Source: Oscillospiraceae bacterium UBA6370 (GTDB taxonomy: Bacteria; Bacillota; Clostridia; Oscillospirales; Oscillospiraceae). Taken from it: 6,027 nt of DNA. Position 1 is the stretch's first letter; each line of letters begins with the position of its first letter. Made by a program: the position numbers and the translations under genes. The notes under the pieces were generated by a model. It saw only the letters and a program-made list of their open reading frames with translations. It ran no database searches and was not told where the DNA came from. Shown piece after piece: positions 1 through 4,897 of this stretch. The stretch is taken from NCBI GenBank assembly GCA_002437735.1, contig DJRC01000020.1, forward strand, positions 1 to 6,027, given 5' to 3'.

Positions 1-33
1 GGGCGGGACCGCTCTTTAATTTGTTCAAATGAA
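1..33 (+). promoter_or_regulatory. Leader fragment upstream of the importer operon, cut by the window edge
   Basis: Only the last bases of the leader are visible. A G/C-rich run (GGGCGGGACCGCTC, 1-14) is followed by a T-rich stretch (15-25). This is what the 3' arm and tail of an intrinsic terminator or attenuator would look like, but the 5' arm would lie outside the window, so it cannot be confirmed. Leader attenuation, including T-boxes, is known for some transporters of this family in Firmicutes; applying that here is inference. No promoter can be placed. The ribosome site at 34-39 belongs to the following gene. Confidence 0.2.
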
Positions 34-47
34 AAGGAGAAAAGACC

Positions 48-1043
48 ATGAAAAAGAAACTGATTGCCATGCTGCTTTCCGCAGCGATGTGTCTCAGCCT
101 TGCCGCCTGCGGCCAGAAGGCTGATACCCCCGATACCACCGATCCCGCTGAGCCGAGCGGCGACGCTGTGACCTACACCGTCGGCATCTGCCAGCTCGTG
201 CAGCACGAGGCGCTCGACGCCGCGACTCAAGGCTTTATCGACGCGCTGAACGAGGCGCTGCCTGGTCAGGTCAAGTTTGAGGAGAAGAACGCCTCCGGCG
301 ATTCCAACAGCTGCGCCACCATCGTCAACGGCTTTGTCTCCGAGGGCGTGGACCTCATCATGGCGAACGCGACCGCCGCGCTGCAGGCAGCGGCCTCTGC
401 GACGAGCGACATTCCCGTTCTCGGCACCTCCATCACCGCCTACGGCGTGGCGCTGGACATTGACGATTTCTCTGGCACCGTCGGCGGCAACGTCTCCGGC
501 ACGAGCGATCTGGCCGACTTGAGCAAGCAGGCGGACATGATCACCGAGTGGTTCCCCGAGACGCAGAAGGTCGGCCTGCTGTTCTGCTCCGCCGAGCCGA
601 ACTCCCGCTACCAGATCGAGGAGGTCGCCAAGAACCTGTCCGACAAGGGCATTGAGACCAAGGAATTCGCCTTCACCGACACCAACGACGTTTCCTCCGT
701 CACGCAGGCTGCCTGCGACTGGGCCGACGTGATCTACGTTCCCACCGACAACACCGCCGCCTCCAACACCGAGGCGATTGCCAACGTCACCGTTCCCGCC
801 AAGACCCCGGTCATCGCCGGTGAGGAGGGCATCTGCAAGGGCTGCGGCGTGGCTACCCTGTCCATCAGCTACTATGACCTCGGCGTGACCACCGGCAAGA
901 TGGCCGCCAAGATTCTGACCGGCGAGGCGGATATCTCCACCATGCCGATCGAGTTCACCACCGCGACGCCGAAGTACAACGCCGCCATGTGCGAGACGCT
1001 CGGCATCACTCCTCTGCCCGGCTACGAGGCCATCGAGGAGTAA
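48..1043 (+). CDS. ABC transporter substrate-binding lipoprotein, tryptophan/tyrosine-type family (PF04392)
   Basis: This is the extracellular ligand-binding lipoprotein of an ABC importer. The 331-residue protein starts with a Lys-rich n-region, a hydrophobic core and the lipobox L18-A-A-C21, so it should be lipidated on Cys21 and anchored to the outer face of the membrane. An acidic, Thr/Pro-rich linker (about 22-40) follows. The mature domain opens with YTVGICQLVQHEALDAATQG, typical of the PF04392 family, and later has GEEGICKGCGVATLSISYYD, also family-typical. The length matches full-length relatives. AAGGAG at 34-39, 8 nt before the ATG, supports this start. It is the first gene of an operon with a permease and an ATPase downstream. 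Characterised family members (TrpX/AroX-like) bind aromatic amino acids, but sequence alone does not fix the ligand, so the substrate is inference while the family call is firm. Confidence 0.93.
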   Translation: MKKKLIAMLLSAAMCLSLAACGQKADTPDTTDPAEPSGDAVTYTVGICQLVQHEALDAATQGFIDALNEALPGQVKFEEKNASGDSNSCATIVNGFVSEGVDLIMANATAALQAAASATSDIPVLGTSITAYGVALDIDDFSGTVGGNVSGTSDLADLSKQADMITEWFPETQKVGLLFCSAEPNSRYQIEEVAKNLSDKGIETKEFAFTDTNDVSSVTQAACDWADVIYVPTDNTAASNTEAIANVTVPAKTPVIAGEEGICKGCGVATLSISYYDLGVTTGKMAAKILTGEADISTMPIEFTTATPKYNAAMCETLGITPLPGYEAIEE

Positions 1044-1061
1044 GCGGACGGAATGTCCCCG

Positions 1062-1091
1062 ATGGGAGAGGGGCGAGCGCCCCTCTCCCAT
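1062..1091 (+). other. Intercistronic stem-loop between binding-protein and permease genes
   Basis: A perfect 13-bp inverted repeat, ATGGGAGAGGGGC (1062-1074) with GCCCCTCTCCCAT (1079-1091), closes on a GAGC tetraloop. No T-run follows (the next bases are AACGAAG), so it is unlikely to be an efficient intrinsic terminator. It lies 18 nt after the binding-protein stop and 12 nt before the permease ribosome site. The likely role is to protect the 3' end of a processed binding-protein mRNA, so that more binding protein than membrane components is made, as known for maltose-type operons. The structure is seen directly; the role is inferred. Confidence 0.8.
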
Positions 1092-1117
1092 AACGAAGTG
1101 TTTGGAGGAAAAGAACG

Positions 1118-2065
1118 ATGAGTTTCTTGACGTCTCTGCTCAACGCGCTGCCCGGCGCGGTCGCTCAGGGCTTGATCTGGGGCATCATGGCGATCGGCGT
1201 ATACATCACCTACCGCATCCTCGACGTGGCGGATCTGACGGTGGACGGCTCGCTCGCCACCGGCGGCGCGGTCTGCGTGATGCTCGTTCGCGCGGGCGTG
1301 AATCCGTGGCTGGCGCTTCTGTGCGCGATGCTCGCCGGTATGCTGGCGGGCCTTGTCACGGGCCTTTTTCACACGAAGTGCGGCATCCCCGCCATCCTTG
1401 CCGGTATCCTCACGCAGCTCTCGCTCTACTCGGTCAACCTGCGCATCATGGAGAGCAAGGCGAATCAGGCGGTCAGCGTGGATAAGTATGACCTGCTCGT
1501 TTCCCAGCGCTACGTGCGCACGTTCTCGCCCGTGGGCGAGCTGCTGACGAAGAATCCGCTGCCGCTGCTGCTGTTGTTCACCGCTGCGGTGATCGCGCTG
1601 CTTTACTGGTTCTTCGGCACAGAAAAGGGCTGCTCCATCCGCGCCACCGGCGCGAACCAGAACATGGCCCGCGCGCAGGGCATCGACACCAGCGCCAACG
1701 TGGTGCTCGGGCTGATGCTCTCCAACGGACTGGTCGCGCTCTCCGGCGCGCTGCTCGCCCAGTATCAGGGCTCGAGCGACGTGCAGATGGGCCGCGGCGC
1801 CATCGTCATCGGCCTTGCCGCCGTTATCATCGGCGAGGTCGTGTTCGGCAAGCTCTTCATCAACTTCGGCCTTCGGCTCTTTGCCGTTTCCATCGGCGCG
1901 ATCCTTTACTACATCGTGCTGCAGGCCGCGCTCCAGCTCGGTCTGAACACCAACGATCTCAAGCTCGTCACGGCGCTGATCGTGGCGGTGTTCCTCGCCA
2001 TTCCGTACTGGAAGGGCAAGGCGTTCCACGGCAAGGCACAGAAGGGAGGCGCGCACCATGCTTGA
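1118..2065 (+). CDS. ABC transporter permease, LIV-H/RbsC-like (BPD_transp_2), partner of the binding protein
   Basis: This is the integral membrane subunit of the importer, expected to dimerise and form the substrate path. The 315-residue protein has about eight or nine hydrophobic segments, at roughly 13-34, 45-60, 63-84, 89-108, 147-167, 194-214, 226-247, 253-274 and 282-297. The early LDVADLTVDGSLATGG segment (35-50) is typical of the tryptophan/tyrosine-type subfamily. The cytoplasmic loop GCSIRATGANQNMARAQGID (171-190) is the coupling loop that contacts the ATPase. The C-terminal tail (about 299-315) is Lys/His-rich and should be cytoplasmic. GGAGG at 1104-1108, 9 nt before the ATG, supports the start. 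The stop codon overlaps the next gene's start by 8 nt, indicating translational coupling. Length is normal and no key element appears to be missing. Confidence 0.93.
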   Translation: MSFLTSLLNALPGAVAQGLIWGIMAIGVYITYRILDVADLTVDGSLATGGAVCVMLVRAGVNPWLALLCAMLAGMLAGLVTGLFHTKCGIPAILAGILTQLSLYSVNLRIMESKANQAVSVDKYDLLVSQRYVRTFSPVGELLTKNPLPLLLLFTAAVIALLYWFFGTEKGCSIRATGANQNMARAQGIDTSANVVLGLMLSNGLVALSGALLAQYQGSSDVQMGRGAIVIGLAAVIIGEVVFGKLFINFGLRLFAVSIGAILYYIVLQAALQLGLNTNDLKLVTALIVAVFLAIPYWKGKAFHGKAQKGGAHHA

Positions 2066-2852
2066 GCTCAAAAACATCTGCAAGACCTTCAACCCCGGCA
2101 CCATCAACGCCAAAACGGCGCTCAACGACCTGAGCCTGACGCTCGCCGACGGCGATTTCGTCACCGTCATCGGCGGCAACGGCGCGGGCAAGTCCACGAT
2201 GCTCAATGCCATCGCGGGCGTGTTTCCGGTGGACTCCGGCTCTATCCTCATCGACGGGCAGGACGTCACCAAGCTGCCCGAGCACAAGCGCGCCGCGCTG
2301 CTCGGCCGCGTGTTTCAGGACCCGATGATGGGCACCGCCCCGACCATGATGATCGAGGAGAATCTGGCGCTCGCCGCCCGGCGCGGGCAGCGCCGCGGCC
2401 TCAAGTGGGGCATTACGCCGCTTGAGCGCGCGGACTACAAGGAGCTGCTGCGCACCCTCGACCTCGGTCTGGAGGACCGCTTGACGAGCAAGGTTGGTCT
2501 GCTCTCCGGCGGTCAGCGTCAAGCGCTGACGCTGCTGATGGCCTCGCTCAAGCAGCCGAAGCTGCTGCTGCTCGACGAGCACACCGCGGCGCTCGATCCC
2601 AAGACGGCCGCCAAGGTGCTCGAGCTCTCCGACCAGATCGTGCAGGAGAATCGGCTCACGACGCTGATGATCACGCACAACATGAAGGACGCCATCGCGC
2701 ACGGCAACCGCCTCATCATGATGGACGCGGGGCGCGTGGTGGTGGACATTTCCGGCGAGGAAAAGAAAAAGCTGACCGTGCCCGACCTGCTCGCGCTCTT
2801 CTCCAGCGCCAGCGGCTCGACCGAGGCGAACGACAAGCTGCTGCTTTCCTGA
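2058..2852 (+). CDS. ABC transporter ATP-binding protein of the aromatic-amino-acid-type importer
   Basis: This is the cytoplasmic ATPase that drives the importer formed with the two preceding genes. The 264-residue protein carries all the canonical motifs: Walker A GGNGAGKST (39-47), Q-loop Gln87 in VFQDP, signature LSGGQRQ (149-155), Walker B LLLLDEH (169-175) with catalytic Glu174, D-loop AALD (177-180), and switch His207 in MITHN. DEH in place of the commoner DEP after Walker B, and the basic RRGQRRGLKWGI insert (108-119), both fit the subfamily that accompanies PF04392 binding proteins. AAGGGAGG at 2042-2049, inside the permease 3' end and 8 nt before the ATG, supports this start. The 8-nt overlap with the permease gene points to coupled translation. 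It should be the last gene of the operon, as a terminator follows at 2904-2948. Confidence 0.95.
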   Translation: MLELKNICKTFNPGTINAKTALNDLSLTLADGDFVTVIGGNGAGKSTMLNAIAGVFPVDSGSILIDGQDVTKLPEHKRAALLGRVFQDPMMGTAPTMMIEENLALAARRGQRRGLKWGITPLERADYKELLRTLDLGLEDRLTSKVGLLSGGQRQALTLLMASLKQPKLLLLDEHTAALDPKTAAKVLELSDQIVQENRLTTLMITHNMKDAIAHGNRLIMMDAGRVVVDISGEEKKKLTVPDLLALFSSASGSTEANDKLLLS

Positions 2853-2873
2853 CGACTTTCCGCTTCTTTTTTG

Positions 2874-2902
2874 TTGAAAAACAGGGCATGACCTGTTAAA
2901 AT
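2874..2902 (+). promoter_or_regulatory. Putative sigma-A promoter for the second ABC ATPase gene
   Basis: TTGAAA (2874-2879) and TAAAAT (2897-2902) are separated by exactly 17 nt, each hexamer one mismatch from consensus. This is the best promoter-like match I see in the window, and it sits in an unusually AT-rich pocket of GC-rich DNA. Transcription would begin near 2908-2910, about 65 nt before the ATG at 2973. It would give the downstream ATPase gene its own transcript, separate from the importer operon. The call is made from sequence only. Confidence 0.65.
2880..2897. promoter_or_regulatory. Candidate operator: 18-bp palindrome in the promoter spacer
   Basis: AACAGGGCATGACCTGTT is an inverted repeat with eight of nine position pairs symmetrical; only G2886/A2891 breaks it. 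It fills the whole spacer between the -35 and -10 hexamers, ending on the first base of the -10 box. A dimeric repressor bound here would block RNA polymerase directly. No regulator gene lies in the window, so the cognate protein is unknown. A short RNA hairpin is an alternative reading, but there is no T-run after it and the position inside a promoter favours a protein-binding site. Confidence 0.5.
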
Positions 2903-2903
2903 T

Positions 2904-2948
2904 ACCGTTGGCCGGTGGTTTAGCCTCCTCCCGGTCAACGGTATTTTT
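2904..2948 (+). terminator. Intrinsic terminator of the importer operon
   Basis: ACCGTTGGCCGG (2904-2915) pairs with CCGGTCAACGGT (2931-2942) over 12 bp with a single G-U wobble, extended by T2903-A2943. The 15-nt loop can form a small inner hairpin, and TTTTT (2944-2948) follows. It lies 51 nt past the stop of the importer ATPase gene and immediately after the -10 box of the next promoter. It probably ends transcripts from the importer operon and separates them from the next gene. Confidence 0.75.
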
Positions 2949-2972
2949 CTACGAAGCGAAGGGGAGAACGCA

Positions 2973-3731
2973 ATGAACGGCATTCAGGTGAAGAACCTTG
3001 TCAAGACCTATACCACGCAGAGCACCGACATCATTCTCAACGGCGCGAAGCGTCCCTCGACGACGCGCACCGTGCTCCACGGCGTGTCGGTCGATTTTCC
3101 CGCGGGGAAGCTCACGGCGATTCTGGGGCGCAGCGGCTGCGGAAAAAGCACGCTGCTGCGGCTCATCGACGGGACGAAGGACGCGCCGGATTCCGGCGAG
3201 ATCGTGATGCCGGAGGGCTGGCGCTGTGCGCTGCTCTCGCCCGATCCCTATGTCATCACCTGGACGTCGGTGGAGCGCAACGTCGCGATGGCGGCGGGCG
3301 CGGGCCGCACGCCGGAGGAGCGGCTGGAGCTGGCGAAAAAGCTCGTGCGGCTTGTGCGGCTGGAGGATTACGCCGACATGACGCCCGTGGAGCTGTCCAC
3401 CGGAATGCGCCAGCGGCTCGGGCTTGCCCGCGTGCTCGCCAGTCAGGCGCAGGTGCTGCTGATGGACGAGCCGTTCGCCTCGCTCGACTTCATCACGCGC
3501 GGCGAGCTGCAAGCGGAGCTGCTGGATATTCAGAGGGAGCTGCAAAAGACCATCCTGCTCGTGACGCATCAGCTTGACGAGGCGCTGCTGCTCGCGCAGC
3601 GGATCGTCGTGCTGCACGCGGACAGCTCGGTGCGTGTGTGGGAGCTGGAGCTGCCGTATCCGCGCGACTTGACGAGCCCGCAGCTCACCGCGCTGCGCGG
3701 GGAGATCACCGCCGAGTGCAGAAAGGACTAA
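2973..3731 (+). CDS. NitT/TauT-like ABC transporter ATP-binding protein, orphan and with atypical Q-loop
   Basis: This is a cytoplasmic ABC ATPase of 252 residues, most like the nitrate/sulfonate/taurine class (SsuB/TauB-like). Walker A is GRSGCGKST (52-60), the signature is LSTGMRQR (141-148), Walker B is VLLMDEP (161-167) with Glu166, the D-loop is SLD (170-172), and the switch is His199 in LVTHQ. Two oddities stand out. The Q-loop region (CALLSPDPYVITW, 85-97) has no Gln where one is normally found, and the signature has Thr in place of the first Gly of LSGG. The N-terminus also carries a longer loop (about 14-33) before the first core strand. AAGGGGAG at 2959-2966, 6 nt before the ATG, supports the start. 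No permease or binding-protein gene for it is in the window, so its partner must be elsewhere. It appears to be transcribed from its own promoter and ends at a strong terminator. The substrate is unknown. Confidence 0.88.
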   Translation: MNGIQVKNLVKTYTTQSTDIILNGAKRPSTTRTVLHGVSVDFPAGKLTAILGRSGCGKSTLLRLIDGTKDAPDSGEIVMPEGWRCALLSPDPYVITWTSVERNVAMAAGAGRTPEERLELAKKLVRLVRLEDYADMTPVELSTGMRQRLGLARVLASQAQVLLMDEPFASLDFITRGELQAELLDIQRELQKTILLVTHQLDEALLLAQRIVVLHADSSVRVWELELPYPRDLTSPQLTALRGEITAECRKD

Positions 3732-3797
3732 GGCAGCGCCGCACAATTGCGTCTTCGCGCTTCGCCGGATCGGCTTGCCGAATTGCGCGGTGCTGCC
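3732..3797. repeat. 66-bp imperfect palindrome, REP/MITE-like intergenic unit
   Basis: GGCAGCGCCGCACAATT (3732-3748) and AATTGCGCGGTGCTGCC (3781-3797) form a 17-position inverted repeat with one mismatch and one G-T pair. The 32-nt interior can fold further: GCCG-GAT-CGGC (3764-3774) and a short GCG-TCTT-CGC (3749-3758). The element begins on the base directly after the stop codon of the ABC ATPase gene and has no T-run, so it is not itself the terminator. Its clover-like shape and position resemble dispersed extragenic palindromes of gut clostridia. Only one copy is in the window, so its repeated nature is inference. Confidence 0.5.
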
Positions 3798-3803
3798 CTA
3801 AAG

Positions 3804-3839
3804 AAAAACCGCTTGACCGGATCGGTCAAGCGGTTTTTT
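3804..3839. terminator. Bidirectional intrinsic terminator between convergent genes
   Basis: A perfect 16-bp stem, from AAAAACCGCTTGACCG (3804-3819) to CGGTCAAGCGGTTTTT (3823-3838), closes on the triloop GAT (3820-3822). On the + strand it ends in TTTTTT (3834-3839); on the - strand the A-run 3804-3808 gives a five-T tail. It can therefore stop both the + strand ATPase transcript (stop codon ending at 3731) and the - strand lysO transcript (stop codon at 3856-3858). Confidence 0.92.
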
Positions 3840-3855
3840 GCGTGGGGGAAGTACG

Positions 3856-4824
3856 CTATACGCCCATGATGAGCGGCACGAGCAGCGCGGAGAAAAGGCA
3901 GGCCGCCATGCCGGTCGTGAACGAGTAGGGCAGCGTCTCGGCGCTGCAGGAGCGCTCGACGATGGGCAGGCATACGTCCATCGCGCACGTTCCGGGCAGC
4001 GTGACGGCCTCGATGCAGCCGATCTTCGACGCGGCAAGCGGGAGGAGAATGATGCCGAGCGTTTCGCGCAGCACGTTGTGCAGGAACGACACCGCGCCCG
4101 CGACCGCGTGGCCCGCGCCGGAAATGACGCTCGGCGCGAGCGTGTACCAGCCGAAGCCCGCGCTGATGGCGAGGCCCTCCCGCAGCGTCATGGGGGAGAG
4201 AAACGAGTAGACCACGCCCGCGAGCAGCGAGCCGGCGACCATCGCCAGCGGCACGAGAACGATGCCGAGCCCCGCGCCGCGCAGCATGGCTTTGAGCTTG
4301 CCCTCCAGCCCCATGCCAAAGCCGACGAAGGCGAGCAGCAGGCACAGGCCGACGACGAGCCAGCTGCCGGACATGGCCTGAAAGGCGTCCGGGTCGGTGA
4401 CGCGCGGGACGACGAAATAGCCGAGCAGCATCCCCGCCGCGACCATCGCGAAGATGATGAGCGAGGTCTTGGAGCCGGAGGCGTCCGCGTGTGCGGCGGC
4501 GGACGGCTCCGCCGCCGTCTTCTCCGCGCCGCGGGGCGGGGCGTAGCGGTCGATGTGCAGGGCGCGGCGCACGGCGAACGCGCCGAGCATACTGAACGCC
4601 ATCGTCAGCGCGGTGACGAGCAGCGCCTGTACGCCGATGACGCCGAGGTTGTCCGTCACCTCGCGGTTCGCGCCCATGCGCAGTCCCATCACGAAAACGA
4701 GCGCGTAGACGCTGACGCTCAGCAGCGTATTGACAAAGCCGAGACGGTCTGCGTAGCGGCGCAGGCGCGTGGCGAGCAGGTAGCAGGCGATCATGACCGA
4801 CCAGTAGAGGGCGAGCGAGGCCAT
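3856..4824 (-). CDS. lysO: LysO-family lysine exporter (Lys_export, PF03956)
   Basis: This is a membrane protein of 322 residues that probably exports L-lysine, and with it toxic lysine analogues, as E. coli LysO (YbjE) does. Hydrophobic segments lie near 3-20, 32-50, 60-86, 119-140, 153-173, 183-209, 214-248, 252-266 and 303-321. A polar Ala/Pro-rich linker (about 93-118) separates the N-terminal part from the conserved C-terminal part, the two regions that make up this family. Family-typical motifs are SAGFGWYTLAPSVISG (221-236), RETLGIILLPL (253-263) and GCIEAVTLPGTCAMDVCLPI (269-288). It is slightly longer than the roughly 300-residue E. coli protein, largely because of the linker. The start is supported by AAGGAAG (- strand, 4835-4841), 9 nt before the ATG. 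A longer antisense reading frame covers the same bases but has no family features. Only 18 nt separate the start from the upstream terminator tail, so expression may rely on read-through. Confidence 0.9.
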   Translation of the reverse strand: MASLALYWSVMIACYLLATRLRRYADRLGFVNTLLSVSVYALVFVMGLRMGANREVTDNLGVIGVQALLVTALTMAFSMLGAFAVRRALHIDRYAPPRGAEKTAAEPSAAAHADASGSKTSLIIFAMVAAGMLLGYFVVPRVTDPDAFQAMSGSWLVVGLCLLLAFVGFGMGLEGKLKAMLRGAGLGIVLVPLAMVAGSLLAGVVYSFLSPMTLREGLAISAGFGWYTLAPSVISGAGHAVAGAVSFLHNVLRETLGIILLPLAASKIGCIEAVTLPGTCAMDVCLPIVERSCSAETLPYSFTTGMAACLFSALLVPLIMGV

Positions 4825-4842
4825 AGGGAGTATCTTCCTTTC

Positions 4843-4873
4843 AAAAAAGAGGGCGGCGTTTTGCGCCGCCCTC
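4843..4873 (-). terminator. Intrinsic terminator after the phosphohexomutase gene
   Basis: Read on the - strand, GAGGGCGGCG (4873-4864) and CGCCGCCCTC (4858-4849) form a perfect 10-bp GC-rich stem with a CAAAA loop, followed at once by TTTTTT (4848-4843). It begins 24 nt past the phosphohexomutase stop codon. In the + direction no T-run follows, so it works one way only. Its tail ends 18 nt before the lysO start codon, which leaves almost no room for a separate lysO promoter. Confidence 0.92.
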
Positions 4874-4897
4874 CGTTTGCGTTATGAGGCTGTGCGG

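Noticed and set aside
1022..2287. 421-codon open frame on the - strand across the permease gene and the start of the first ATPase gene
   Set aside because: It is antisense to clear ABC genes, its protein is a low-complexity mix rich in Arg, His, Glu and Gln, and no domain is recognisable. Long antisense frames are expected in GC-rich coding DNA.
1968..2702. 244-codon open frame on the - strand opposite the first ATPase gene
   Set aside because: It is antisense to all the ATPase motifs, has Arg/His/Gln-rich composition and no family signal; the sense frame holds every expected motif.
2853..2972. Possible small gene or riboswitch in the gap between the two ATPase genes
   Set aside because: No open frame with a ribosome site fits. 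The gap is accounted for by promoter, palindrome, terminator and ribosome site, and is too short for the common riboswitch classes.
2949..3746. 265-codon open frame on the - strand opposite the second ATPase gene
   Set aside because: It is antisense to a complete ABC ATPase with its own ribosome site, and its protein is Arg/His/Gln-rich without recognisable features.
3749..3797. CRISPR-like or tandem repeat organisation at the convergent junction
   Set aside because: The similarity is by inverted symmetry and one shared 9-mer, not regularly spaced direct repeats with spacers.
3728..4345. 205-codon - strand frame overlapping the 3' half of lysO
   Set aside because: It is a frame-shifted shadow of lysO with Arg/Ala/His-rich composition, and it runs through the palindrome and terminator.
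3838..4887. 349-codon + strand frame, longer than lysO on the opposite strand
   Set aside because: Although longer, its product is a hydrophilic Arg/Glu/Ala/His-rich sequence with no motifs. The - strand frame shows ordered membrane segments and LysO family motifs.
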